NCBI GenBank assembly: GCA_938023515.1
Contig: CALJDR010000049.1
Coordinates: 24,820-88,819 of the forward strand
DNA length: 64,000 nt
Reading direction: 5' to 3'
Source: an uncultured Flavobacteriales bacterium
GTDB taxonomy: Bacteria > Bacteroidota > Bacteroidia > Flavobacteriales > UBA1820
Positions within the stretch are counted from its first letter, which is position 1. Every line of letters begins with the position of its first letter. This document shows positions 48,748-56,747 of this stretch, piece after piece. Position numbers and translations under genes: made by a program. Under the pieces are notes generated by a model that did not search any database, had not been told where the DNA came from, and saw only the letters and a list, made by a program, of their open reading frames with translations.

Positions 48748-48780
48748 GGACGGCCACCCGTAAAGGGTGGCCGTTTTGTT
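48748..48780 (+). terminator. Terminator after BACON-like copy 1
   Basis: CGGCCACCC and GGGTGGCCG form a stem around GTAAA (48751-48773), followed by TTTTGTTTG. Confidence 0.9.
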
Positions 48781-48825
48781 TGAGAATATTTTATTACAAA
48801 TATTTTTTCACAAAAATAAAATATG

Positions 48826-48886
48826 TATATTTAGGGTATAATGAATACTAAATTTATTTCAATATTACTAACTAAAAATTAATTGT
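48826..48886 (+). promoter_or_regulatory. Shared promoter/leader element before BACON-like copy 2
   Basis: TATATTTA (48826-48833) is a variant -7 element, ending 53 bases before the ATG, as in copy 1. The leader contains GGGTATAAT, TATTTCAATATTAC (48855) and CTAACTAAAAAT. Nearly the same blocks precede copy 3, and TATTTCATTAT plus CCTAAAC precede copy 1. Confidence 0.6.
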
Positions 48887-49267
48887 ATGAAACATTTATT
48901 TAAACCGTTCGCAAAGTTGCTGTGTGTTGTAGCGACTTTATTCGTGTTCAGTTCGTTCACTGCTCCACAGCCTCGGGGCGGGGGGGACGATGAGTCTATT
49001 CAATTGGAATACGAAATATCATACGGGCCCCAATCTCTCGATACCGGTATTCCCTGGGTTCTCGGAGATTTAGTGATGATGGGTACTGCACCGTATTGGG
49101 TAACTGTCGATAATAATTCGTCTCCGGATGGCACAATGTGCCTCAGTGTCCAGGGCAATCCGTATTCTATTCCCCGGGAAGACTCGTTCCACATGACGGT
49201 CTACAGTAGCAACGGGCAGCGCTACGACTGCGATGTGCATATCGTGCAGGCGGGGAGAAGGAACTGA
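48887..49267 (+). CDS. Small secreted BACON-like protein, copy 2
   Basis: The 126-residue protein is closely related to the copy at 48349. The signal peptide is LLCVVATLFVFSSFTA, then PQPRGGGDDESIQLEYEISY, PYWVTVDNNSSPDGTMCLSV, GNPYSIPREDSFHMTVYSSN and CDVHIVQAGRRN. It has two cysteines in the mature part, against one in copy 1. The duplication includes the leader. The function is unknown; a carbohydrate or protein ligand is possible from the domain alone. Confidence 0.78.
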   Translation: MKHLFKPFAKLLCVVATLFVFSSFTAPQPRGGGDDESIQLEYEISYGPQSLDTGIPWVLGDLVMMGTAPYWVTVDNNSSPDGTMCLSVQGNPYSIPREDSFHMTVYSSNGQRYDCDVHIVQAGRRN

Positions 49268-49285
49268 TCCTGCGGTCATATTAAT

Positions 49286-49320
49286 AAAGGCGGCCACTCT
49301 CAATAGAGTGGCCTTTTGTT
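49286..49320 (+). terminator. Terminator after BACON-like copy 2
   Basis: GGCCACTCT and AGAGTGGCC form the stem around CAAT, followed by TTTTGTTTGG; AAAGG upstream extends the pairing. Confidence 0.85.
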
Positions 49321-49378
49321 TGGGGACCAGTAATTTAAAATGTTTTAGGATAAATGTTTTTTGTCAGGTAATAAGATA

Positions 49379-49444
49379 TATATTTAGGGTATAATTCCTA
49401 CTATCAAAAAATACTTCAATATCTTTAACTAAAAAATCAATCGC
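49379..49444 (+). promoter_or_regulatory. Shared promoter/leader element before BACON-like copy 3
   Basis: TATATTTAGGGTATAAT (49379-49395) is identical to the block at 48826-48842. TACTTCAATATC (49412) and TAACTAAAAAAT follow. The -7-like TATATTTA ends 58 bases before the ATG at 49445. Confidence 0.6.
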
Positions 49445-49843
49445 ATGAAACAGCTTCTATTTAAGCCATTTGCAATGTTGCTATGCCTTGTGATGGCGTC
49501 GTTTACTGTTGCTGCCCAAGCCCAGACCCGGGGAGGAGGAGATGAGGGAATTCTTGTGGAATACCAGATTTCATCGGAAAGCCAGCTCTTGAATACGGGA
49601 TTATCCCATGTATGGAGTTATCCGGTCGAAATACAAGGAAATCCATCCTGGGTGAACTTTGATCCGAACGATGCTTCTTCCGAGACATTACGCCTGCGAA
49701 TAACGGAAAACACGACTAATTCGCCACGGGAAGCCCGTTTCACCCTTGTGGTTTATCACCCGGCTGATTTCGAAGGCCATCCTGGTACGACCACAGGCCG
49801 AACGGCTTATGTGGTGCATATAGTACAGGATGCCCGTTTGTAA
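49445..49843 (+). CDS. Small secreted BACON-like protein, copy 3 (divergent)
   Basis: The 132-residue protein has a signal peptide ending VAAQAQ and then TRGGGDEGILVEYQISSESQ, so the RGGGD start of the mature part is kept. The domain is more divergent: NPSWVNFDPNDASSETLRLR, NTTNSPREARFTLVVYH, then a small insertion (PADFEGHPGTTTGRT) before AYVVHIVQDARL. No cysteine is left in the mature part. It is the third member of the tandem set and has its own terminator. Confidence 0.77.
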   Translation: MKQLLFKPFAMLLCLVMASFTVAAQAQTRGGGDEGILVEYQISSESQLLNTGLSHVWSYPVEIQGNPSWVNFDPNDASSETLRLRITENTTNSPREARFTLVVYHPADFEGHPGTTTGRTAYVVHIVQDARL

Positions 49844-49870
49844 TACAAGATAAGTTTATGTATTATCTGA

Positions 49871-49911
49871 ATAAAAAGCCCCACCGGAAAAATCAGGAGG
49901 GGCTTTTTATA
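49871..49911. terminator. Terminator after BACON-like copy 3, probably bidirectional
   Basis: AAAAAGCCCC and GGGGCTTTTT form the stem, with CC/GG-type inner pairs and an A-rich loop, and T-runs on both strands. It also lies downstream of the converging barrel gene ending at 49923. Confidence 0.85.
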
Positions 49912-49922
49912 GGATAGACCGA

Positions 49923-50459
49923 TTAGAAGGCGTAGCCCACTCTCAGACCGACAGCATTTCCGTTGTCTTTGGTCGTGCTGCCTCCCGAACGTCCGTAAGC
50001 AAGCTTCTGGCTCATATAGGCCACACTCAGGTTGATGGCTTTACTGTCGGCGATCTTGATGCTCGCCCCTACGGCCGGCGTGATCAGAAAGCCTTTCATA
50101 TCGGCCTTCCAACCGCCTTGCTCCTCTCCGGACAGGCTGACCGAATAACCACAGTCGAGCGAGGCGAACAGGTTCACCATACCCGAAATGGGAAGGTATC
50201 CTTTTACATTCGCATAAATGGGGAGCGAGAGATACGATTCGCCGTCGTCGAAATAATAGTCCAGTCCGACTCCGATACCGGCGGAGAGGTATTGGTTGAT
50301 CCGGGCGCCGTTGATCATGTGCGCGCTTACGCGGTCGACGCTGATGTTGCCTACGCCGAATCCGTAGCCGACCTGAACTTCGCCCTGGTATTTTATCGAT
50401 TGGGCGAACGCTGCCGAAGAAAGCAGCAGGCAAAGGGAAAGGATCAGGTATTTTTTCAT
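49923..50459 (-). CDS. Small outer-membrane beta-barrel protein
   Basis: The 178-residue protein has a signal peptide (LSLCLLLSSAAFAQ) and alternating strands such as EVQVGYGFGVGNISVDRVSA, YLSAGIGVGLDYYFDDGESY and GMVNLFASLDCGYSVSLSG. It ends GLRVGYAF; a terminal Phe is the usual barrel-assembly signal. Size suggests an eight-strand barrel of the OmpW/OprF-like type. It converges on the BACON-like genes and has a possible promoter about 105 bases upstream, giving a long leader. Its function is unknown. Confidence 0.8.
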   Translation of the reverse strand: MKKYLILSLCLLLSSAAFAQSIKYQGEVQVGYGFGVGNISVDRVSAHMINGARINQYLSAGIGVGLDYYFDDGESYLSLPIYANVKGYLPISGMVNLFASLDCGYSVSLSGEEQGGWKADMKGFLITPAVGASIKIADSKAINLSVAYMSQKLAYGRSGGSTTKDNGNAVGLRVGYAF

Positions 50460-50834
50460 TTTAGTGTTAGGATTAATGGTTAATAATTAGGATGAAAAAA
50501 GGTTAGGAACTGATTTGGAAGTCTATCGGCGCGACTGCGACCGATGGCATTTTTGTCAATGGAACAAATATATGCTATTATTGTTAATTGTGGAATATTA
50601 AGAATAATTCGACAATAAAATGGGTTTAAAGTTTCGCATTTCGCAAATTTAAAGTCAAAAAGAACAATGGACGTTCGGAAATCGCCTGTGCCTTGGCCGG
50701 AGAATAATTTGCCGCTTTAGCGGATTTATGCGACAGGACTTTTAGAATAATTAAAAGGTTTTGGAATAAAAAACAGTTTGGATTTTACAAAAAATGCCGG
50801 GAATATTCCCGGCATTTTTATGCGATAAGATTAT
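50460..50834. other. Intergenic region upstream of the barrel gene
   Basis: These 375 bases lie between the divergent starts and ends of the barrel gene and tadA. A -7 match TATATTTG is on the minus strand at 50565-50572. The 105-base leader contains an ATCGG/CCGAT short inverted repeat at 50525-50545. The part 50573-50787 is AT-rich with no frame or motif I accept. A terminator for tadA is at 50788-50820. Confidence 0.55.
50788..50820 (-). terminator. Terminator after tadA
   Basis: AAAAATGCCGGGAATATTCCCGGCATTTTT is an almost perfect palindrome at 50791-50820, written here only by its arms AAAAATGCCGGGA and TCCCGGCATTTTT; T-runs are on both strands. Confidence 0.9.
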
Positions 50835-51275
50835 TCATCTCAGTTTTTTGAAAAAATCGTCCAGCATCTCTTTGCTGCGCTGGGCCAGCAGTCCGGAAAC
50901 AACTTCCGTTTTCGGGTGCAGTTGGGCGCCCATGGCCCGGTACCCCCTGCGGGGATCGTCCGCTCCGAATACCAGCCGGCCTATCTGGGCCCAGTACAGG
51001 GCTCCGGCGCACATTTGGCACGGTTCCAGGGTGACATACAGCGTACAGTCCTGCAGGTATTTCCCGCCCAGATACTGTGAAGCCGCGGTAATGGCCTGCA
51101 TTTCAGCATGGGCTGTGACATCGCAGAGCGTTTCCGTGAGGTTGTGCCCCCGGCCGATGATCCGGCCTCCGGCTGTAACGACGGCTCCTACCGGTATTTC
51201 CCCAGCTTTAAAGGCCTCCGACGCTTCGTCCAAAGCCCGGAGCATGAAATATTCGTCGCTGCCGTACGGTTCCAT
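50835..51275 (-). CDS. tadA: tRNA-specific adenosine deaminase (TadA family)
   Basis: The enzyme deaminates the wobble adenosine of tRNA-Arg to inosine; related nucleoside deaminases share the fold. The 146-residue protein has the zinc site HAE (His56, Glu58) in DVTAHAEMQ and PCxxC (Cys86, Cys89) in TLEPCQMCAGAL, and ends in a basic helix. It begins 9 bases after rnr, so it belongs to the rpiB-rnr-tadA run. A guanine-deaminase-like role cannot be excluded from sequence alone. Confidence 0.87.
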   Translation of the reverse strand: MEPYGSDEYFMLRALDEASEAFKAGEIPVGAVVTAGGRIIGRGHNLTETLCDVTAHAEMQAITAASQYLGGKYLQDCTLYVTLEPCQMCAGALYWAQIGRLVFGADDPRRGYRAMGAQLHPKTEVVSGLLAQRSKEMLDDFFKKLR

Positions 51276-51284
51276 CGGGTTTTG

Positions 51285-53561
51285 TTAGTCGTCCTGTTCG
51301 GCTACGCGGATGAACTCAAAATCGAGCTGTTTGCGTTCGAGGTCGGCATTTTTAACTTTGACGATCACCTCATCGCCCAGTTGGAGCACGTTGTGGCTGT
51401 TCTCGCCCACCGCCGCGAAATTCTTGGCGTCGAACGAATAGTAATCGTCCCGGATATCCCGCAGACGGACCATGCCTTCACATTTGTTCTCGATGATCTC
51501 CACGTAGATGCCCCATTCGGTTACACCCGAAATGACACCTTTGTATTCCTTGTCCACATGTTTGGCCATGTATTTGACCTGCATGTATTTTACGGAGTCG
51601 CGCTCGGCATCGGCGGCCACGCGTTCCCGGGCGGAGGAGTATTTGCAGTGTTCCTCGTATTTTTCTTTATCGGCACTTTTACCTTTGTCCAGGTAATGCT
51701 GAAGCAGGCGGTGCACCATCACGTCGGGATAACGGCGGATGGGGGAGGTGAAGTGCGTATAGAAATCGAACGCCAGTCCGTAGTGGCCGATGTTGTCCGT
51801 TGAATATTCGGCTTTGGCCATCGAGCGCATGGCCAGGGTGGAGAGCATGTTCTCCTCCCGGCGTCCGAGGCTGTCTGTGAGCATACGGTTGAGCGAACGG
51901 GCGATGGTCTGGCGGTCTTTGGTCACCACTTTATAACCGAATTTGGAAGCCATGCCGGCCAGGGCGGCCAGTTTTTCCGGATTCGGATCGTCGTGTACAC
52001 GGTAAACGAATGTGGGGGCGATACCCTTGTATATGGGGTCCTTGCGGAGTTCGCTGCCTACATAGGCCGCTACTTTCCGGTTGGCCAGCAGCATGAATTC
52101 CTCGATGAGCTTGTTGGAATCCTTGGCTATTTTGAAATATACCCCGGTAGGTTCGTTGTCCTTGTCGAGGATGAATTTCACCTCTTCCTTGTCGAAGGAA
52201 ATAGCGCCGGCGGCTATGCGGCGTTCGCGCATTTTCTTGGCCAGGCGGTCGAGGGTGAGTATCTCGTCCTTCAGTGGGTCGTCGCCTCCTTCGATCACGG
52301 CCTGGGCTTCCTCATAGGTGAATCGGCGGTTGGACAGGATAACGGTGCGGCCGAACCATTCGTTCTTTACATGTGCCTCTTCGTCCATTTCGAATACGGC
52401 CGAGAAAGTGAGCTTTTCTTCGTCCGGACGCAGGGAGCAGACATTGTTGCTCAGGATCTCCGGGAGCATGGGGACCACACGGTCCACCAGGTATACCGAA
52501 GTGCCCCGGTCGTAGGCTTCCTCGTCCAGGTCCGTACCTTCTTTCACATAATGCGATACGTCGGCGATATGGATGCCAACCAGGTAATTGCCGTTCTCCA
52601 GGCGGTCGATAGACAGCGCGTCGTCGAAGTCTTTGGCATCCGCCGGGTCTATCGTGAACGTGGTGGCGGTGCGCATATCGCGCCGGCGGCCGATCTCTTC
52701 CTGGGTGATCTCTATCGGGAGTTTGGACGCTTCCTCTTCTATTTCCTCGGGGAAATGGTAGGGCAGGCCGTACTCGGCCAGGATGGAATGTATCTCTACT
52801 TCGTGTTCGCCGGGGCGTCCCAGTACGTCCAGGATGCGGCCGACCGGATTGTGCACTTTGTCCGGCCATTCGGCGATCTCCACCACGACTTTGTCGCCGT
52901 CTTTGGCTTCACCCAACCCGTCTTTGGGGATGTAGAAGTTGATGGCGATGCGGTTGTTGTCCGGGATGACGAACCCGAAATGCTGGGACAGCTCCAAGCG
53001 TCCTACGAACTGGTTCTTGACGCGGGAGATGATCTCCACCACTTCGCCTTCGGGGCGTCGGCCCTGTTTGCGGCGGAACACATACACCCGTACTTTGTCG
53101 CCATGCAGGCTCTTGCCGGTAGCGGTAGCGGGGATGTAAATGTCGTCGACGTATTTTTCCTTGTCTTCGGGCACGAGGTAGGCTGCACCCGAGGAGGTGA
53201 AGTCCATTTTGCCCACGATGTACTGCGACTGGGGAGCGGCTTTGTAGCGGCCCGGTTCGGGCTGCAGGAGCTGTTCCCGTTCCACCAGTTTGTCCAGGGC
53301 AGCCTGTACGCGGGAGGCATCGTCGTCCTTGCCTTCGTCCAGGCGGGAATTTACTTGTTTCGGATTGTAAACGGCCGTGGGGTTCTTGTGAAATACGCCC
53401 AGTACCGATATTTCAAATTCGCTAAGGGTATTGTGGTCGTCGCCGGAAGCCGCCCGTTGTTCCCGGCGGCGTTCGTTGCGGGCACCTTTAGGTGCGCCTG
53501 TCAATTTTTTCTTTTCTCCTTTCTGCAGGTTTTTCCTGCTTTCGTTTTTTTTCCTCTTCAT
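51285..53561 (-). CDS. rnr: Ribonuclease R
   Basis: RNase R is a 3'-5' exoribonuclease that degrades structured RNA. The 758-residue protein has a basic, low-complexity N terminus (KRKKNESRKNLQKGEKKKLT), a winged-helix region, cold-shock domains (VGKMDFTSSGAAYLVPEDKE, FVGRLELSQHFGFVIPDNNR), the RNB catalytic domain with TIDPADAKDFDDALSI, and a C-terminal S1 domain (GVISGVTEWGIYVEIIENKC). The four conserved RNB acidic residues lie in the DPADAKDFDDA motif. It is 30 bases downstream of rpiB. Confidence 0.96.
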   Translation of the reverse strand: MKRKKNESRKNLQKGEKKKLTGAPKGARNERRREQRAASGDDHNTLSEFEISVLGVFHKNPTAVYNPKQVNSRLDEGKDDDASRVQAALDKLVEREQLLQPEPGRYKAAPQSQYIVGKMDFTSSGAAYLVPEDKEKYVDDIYIPATATGKSLHGDKVRVYVFRRKQGRRPEGEVVEIISRVKNQFVGRLELSQHFGFVIPDNNRIAINFYIPKDGLGEAKDGDKVVVEIAEWPDKVHNPVGRILDVLGRPGEHEVEIHSILAEYGLPYHFPEEIEEEASKLPIEITQEEIGRRRDMRTATTFTIDPADAKDFDDALSIDRLENGNYLVGIHIADVSHYVKEGTDLDEEAYDRGTSVYLVDRVVPMLPEILSNNVCSLRPDEEKLTFSAVFEMDEEAHVKNEWFGRTVILSNRRFTYEEAQAVIEGGDDPLKDEILTLDRLAKKMRERRIAAGAISFDKEEVKFILDKDNEPTGVYFKIAKDSNKLIEEFMLLANRKVAAYVGSELRKDPIYKGIAPTFVYRVHDDPNPEKLAALAGMASKFGYKVVTKDRQTIARSLNRMLTDSLGRREENMLSTLAMRSMAKAEYSTDNIGHYGLAFDFYTHFTSPIRRYPDVMVHRLLQHYLDKGKSADKEKYEEHCKYSSARERVAADAERDSVKYMQVKYMAKHVDKEYKGVISGVTEWGIYVEIIENKCEGMVRLRDIRDDYYSFDAKNFAAVGENSHNVLQLGDEVIVKVKNADLERKQLDFEFIRVAEQDD

Positions 53562-53591
53562 CGGATGTGTGTTGGATTCTCTGTCCCCGGT

Positions 53592-54026
53592 TTATTTTTT
53601 CAAGGGGATCTTATCTATTCTTTTTTGGTGACGTCCTGCGTCGAACGGTTCGGCCAGGAAAACGTCCACCATTTCCAAAGCCTGGTACAGGCTGATGAAA
53701 CGAGCCGGAAGGTCGAGCACATTGGCGTTGTTGTGGTGCCGGGCCAGACTGGCCAGTTCCGGTGTCCAGCAAAGCGCCGCGCGGATGCCCTGGTGCTTGT
53801 TGGCGGTCATCGCCGCCCCGTTTCCGGAACCGCACAGAGTGATACCCAGGTCGGCTTCTCCTTTCTCGACGGCCTCGGCCACCGGGTGTATGTAGTCCGG
53901 GTAGTCTACGGGCTCTTCGGTAAAAGGCCCGAAGTCCATGGTCTCGATGCCTTTTGTCTTGAGGTGTTCTACGATCGCTTTCTTGTATTCCACGCCGGCG
54001 TGGTCGCTTCCGAGTGCTATTTTCAT
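53592..54026 (-). CDS. rpiB: Ribose-5-phosphate isomerase B
   Basis: The enzyme interconverts ribose-5-phosphate and ribulose-5-phosphate. The 144-residue protein begins MKIALGSDHAGVEYK with the SDHAG motif and has the catalytic Cys65 in LCGSGNGAAMTANK, then WTPELASLARHHNNANVLDL. Length is typical. It is first of the rpiB-rnr-tadA group, with a -7 element 34 bases upstream. Confidence 0.95.
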   Translation of the reverse strand: MKIALGSDHAGVEYKKAIVEHLKTKGIETMDFGPFTEEPVDYPDYIHPVAEAVEKGEADLGITLCGSGNGAAMTANKHQGIRAALCWTPELASLARHHNNANVLDLPARFISLYQALEMVDVFLAEPFDAGRHQKRIDKIPLKK

Positions 54027-54060
54027 GGCTTTACGGTTTTAAATACGTCTTTAATGCTCA

Positions 54061-54068
54061 CAAAGTTA
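54061..54068 (-). promoter_or_regulatory. -7 element for rpiB
   Basis: CAAAGTTA on the plus strand reads TAACTTTG on the minus strand, 34 bases before the ATG at 54026. TTTG 14 bases further upstream is closer than consensus. Confidence 0.55.
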
Positions 54069-54153
54069 CTCTTATTTTCCGACAAAACGGGAGGCCAATA
54101 TTAAATAAAAGTGAAAAACGCCACTGTCCTATTTAACGGAGAGGATATTTGCT

Positions 54154-54161
54154 TAAATTTG
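54154..54161 (+). promoter_or_regulatory. -7 element for the FMN-barrel gene
   Basis: TAAATTTG matches TAnnTTTG and ends 21 bases before the ATG at 54183. It lies inside the frame that would start at a GTG at 54111, which argues for the later start. Confidence 0.6.
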
Positions 54162-54182
54162 TTTGACCTGATAAACAAACAT

Positions 54183-54647
54183 ATGAAACCCGACGAGCGG
54201 CAACTGCCGCAAATAGTTCTTACCAGCCAGTTCGTGGTACTTTCCACGATAGATCTCCGCGGCTATCCCCATACCCGGGCGATGCTCAACCTGCGCAATG
54301 AAAAACTCTACCCGCATTTGCAGGCCTTGTACCGGGCTGATGGAAATCCGATGGCCATTTATCTGACGACCAATACTTCGTCGGACAAGACGGCAGAGAT
54401 ACTCTCGTGCCCAAAGGCCAGCCTGTATTACTTCGACGGGGCGCATTACAAGGGTATCTGCCTGCGGGGCAAAGTGGAAGTGGTGGCCGATGCGGAATTT
54501 AAAAAACAGGCTTGGGGTCCCGGATGGGAAGAATACTATCCGGATGGGGTTGGGTCGGAGGATTTTGCGATGCTTCGCTTTGTGCCGGAGAGCATTGAGT
54601 CTTACGGAAACCTGTCGGTGGAAAAGGTCGATTTGTCACGGATTTAA
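54183..54647 (+). CDS. Pyridoxamine-5'-phosphate-oxidase-fold (FMN split barrel) protein
   Basis: The 154-residue protein has a split-barrel pattern: QIVLTSQFVVLSTIDLRGYP, HTRAMLNLRNEKLY, MAIYLTTNTSSDKTAEILSC, then ASLYYFDGAHYKGICLRGKV and a C-terminal RFVPESIESYGNLS. This is the general-stress/FMN-binding PNPOx-like group; cofactor and substrate are not proven. The frame runs on from a GTG at 54111, but a promoter -7 element lies in that part. It is followed 23 bases later by a CNNM/CorC gene. Confidence 0.78.
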   Translation: MKPDERQLPQIVLTSQFVVLSTIDLRGYPHTRAMLNLRNEKLYPHLQALYRADGNPMAIYLTTNTSSDKTAEILSCPKASLYYFDGAHYKGICLRGKVEVVADAEFKKQAWGPGWEEYYPDGVGSEDFAMLRFVPESIESYGNLSVEKVDLSRI

Positions 54648-54670
54648 CGAAGAAAGGATAATACATATTT

Positions 54671-55942
54671 ATGGAATTTCTCATCATACTGGGACTTATA
54701 TTACTGAACGGCGTATTTTCCATGTCGGAAATAGCCATCATATCCTCGCGGCGATCCCGTCTGGAACTCGATGCCAACAACGGCAGTAAGGCGGCCCGCA
54801 CGGCTTTGAAGCTTTCGGAGAACCCCGACCGCTTCCTCTCGACCATCCAGATAGGGATCACCCTGATAGGTATCCTCACCGGGCTTTTTTCGGGGGAGAT
54901 GCTGGCCGGTTACGTAGCCGTTTGGATTGCGCATATCGAAGTACTGGAACCCTATTCGCTGGCGATAGCCAAAACGGTGATCGTGATCGTGGTGACATAC
55001 CTGACGCTCATATTCGGGGAGTTGGTGCCTAAGCGGATCGGCTTGGGCATGTCGGAATCTGCTGCTAAGGTCATCGCTCCGGTGATGGACTTCCTCTCCC
55101 GGGTGGCAAGCCCGTTCGTATGGGTGCTTTCCAAAAGCACGTCCACCGTATCGCGGATGTTGGGTCTTAAAGACCGCAGGGACGATATCGTCACCGAGGA
55201 AGAAGTAAAGGCAATGGTGGCGCAGAGTGCGCTCGGCGGCCAGATCGATCAGGTGGAGCACGAGATCGTCGACCGGGTGTTTTCCTTAGGGGATATGAGT
55301 ATCGCCTCGATCATGACCCACCGCAGCGATATCGTATGGCTCGACCTGCACCGCGATACGGAATACCTCCGTTCGCTGATCCGCAAGAACGTGTTCAACG
55401 TATACCCGGTGTGCGACGGTTCGCTGGACGAGGTGGTAGGTGTCGTGCATTTGAAGGATTTGTTCGCCCATGCCGACGATCCGGACTTCAAACTGGAAAA
55501 GATCGTCCGCCCGGCCGAATATTTCCCGGAGAATATGAGTGTCTACAAGGCGATGGATATCCTGAAGACCTCGAAGCTCAAAAGCGGTATCGTGATCGAC
55601 GAGTTCGGCAGTGTCGAAGGGATCGTAACCCTGAAGGACGTGGTGAAAGGGCTGCTCGGCGGGATGAGCGAGGACGACGATACCGACCGGATCGTCCGCC
55701 GGGAAGACGGTTCGCTGCTGGTGGACGGGCAGTGCCCGTTCTACGAACTGCTGGATGCGGTCGAACTGGAAAATCTGTTCTCGAAATACAATTACAAGAC
55801 TCTCAGCGGCCTGATCCTCGATATCCTCCAACGCGTACCCAAGACGGGCGAGCGTTTTTCCTGGCTCTGCCTGGATATGGAGATCGTCGACATGGACGGA
55901 GCCCGGATAGACAAAGTGCTGGTGACCAAGAGAAAAGAATAA
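54671..55942 (+). CDS. CNNM/CorC-type transporter with CBS domains
   Basis: The 423-residue protein has a DUF21/CNNM membrane domain (residues 1 to about 160; EFLIILGLILLNGVFSMSEI, LSTIQIGITLIGILTGLFSG, VTYLTLIFGELVPKRIGLGM). Two CBS motifs follow (SIASIMTHRSDIVWLDLHRD, FKLEKIVRPAEYFPENMSVY), then a CorC/HlyC C-terminal domain. Family members are linked to Mg2+/Co2+ export; older names call them hemolysins. It probably starts a run with gpmA, the amidase and fbaB. Confidence 0.9.
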   Translation: MEFLIILGLILLNGVFSMSEIAIISSRRSRLELDANNGSKAARTALKLSENPDRFLSTIQIGITLIGILTGLFSGEMLAGYVAVWIAHIEVLEPYSLAIAKTVIVIVVTYLTLIFGELVPKRIGLGMSESAAKVIAPVMDFLSRVASPFVWVLSKSTSTVSRMLGLKDRRDDIVTEEEVKAMVAQSALGGQIDQVEHEIVDRVFSLGDMSIASIMTHRSDIVWLDLHRDTEYLRSLIRKNVFNVYPVCDGSLDEVVGVVHLKDLFAHADDPDFKLEKIVRPAEYFPENMSVYKAMDILKTSKLKSGIVIDEFGSVEGIVTLKDVVKGLLGGMSEDDDTDRIVRREDGSLLVDGQCPFYELLDAVELENLFSKYNYKTLSGLILDILQRVPKTGERFSWLCLDMEIVDMDGARIDKVLVTKRKE

Positions 55943-55976
55943 AAAACAGATATAGTAATTTAAAACCAAACCGAAT

Positions 55977-56723
55977 ATGAAAAAGATCGTGCTTTTGCGC
56001 CACGGAGAGAGCGCATGGAACAAAGAGAACCGTTTTACCGGGTGGACCGACGTCGATCTGACGGAAAAAGGCGTGGAAGAGGCTAAAAAAGCCGGCGACC
56101 TGATGAAAAAAGAAGGCTTTGTCTTCGATAAGGCATTCACTTCCTACCTCAAACGGGCTGTCAAGACCCTCGACTGCGTGCTGGATCGTATGGACCAGGA
56201 TTGGATCCCGGTGGAGAAATCCTGGCGGCTGAACGAGAAACATTACGGCCAACTCCAAGGCTTGAACAAAGCCGAGACGGCCGCCAAATACGGCGACGAA
56301 CAGGTGCTCATCTGGCGCCGCAGTTACGACGTGGCCCCGCTGCCCTTAGGTGAAGACGACCCGCGCAACCCCCGCTTCGACATCCGCTACCGCGAGGTGC
56401 CGGACGAAGAACTTCCCCGCACTGAATCGCTGAAGGATTGCATCGAGCGCATTATGCCTTACTGGCACTGCGTGATATTTCCCACGCTCAAAGTGGCCAA
56501 CCAACTGATCGTCGCTGCCCACGGGAACAGCCTGCGGGGTATCATCAAACACCTTAAGGGCATTTCCGATCAGGATATTGTAAACCTCAACCTCCCTACG
56601 GCCGTGCCGTACGTGTTCGAGTTCGACGACGACCTGCGCCTGCAGAAGGATTATTTCCTGGGCGACCCCGAGGAAATCAAAAAACTGATGGAGGCCGTAG
56701 CCAACCAGGGCAAAAAGAAATAA
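55977..56723 (+). CDS. gpmA: 2,3-bisphosphoglycerate-dependent phosphoglycerate mutase
   Basis: The enzyme interconverts 3- and 2-phosphoglycerate in glycolysis. The 248-residue protein has the phosphohistidine motif LLRHGESAWN (His9), GWTDVDLTEKG, LNEKHYGQLQGLNKAE and the second His in AAHGNSLRG. Length and motifs fit the cofactor-dependent type. It is 34 bases after the CNNM gene and 24 bases before the amidase gene. Confidence 0.96.
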   Translation: MKKIVLLRHGESAWNKENRFTGWTDVDLTEKGVEEAKKAGDLMKKEGFVFDKAFTSYLKRAVKTLDCVLDRMDQDWIPVEKSWRLNEKHYGQLQGLNKAETAAKYGDEQVLIWRRSYDVAPLPLGEDDPRNPRFDIRYREVPDEELPRTESLKDCIERIMPYWHCVIFPTLKVANQLIVAAHGNSLRGIIKHLKGISDQDIVNLNLPTAVPYVFEFDDDLRLQKDYFLGDPEEIKKLMEAVANQGKKK

Positions 56724-56747
56724 CCCCCGATATCCCGATCTCTTTTT

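Noticed and set aside
51993..54104. 703-codon open frame on the plus strand
   Set aside because: It is antisense to rnr and rpiB, both certain. Its Phe/Val/Gly-rich sequence is typical of a shadow frame.
54111..54182. GTG start for the FMN-barrel protein
   Set aside because: A -7 element lies within this part, and the next ATG is at the usual distance from it.
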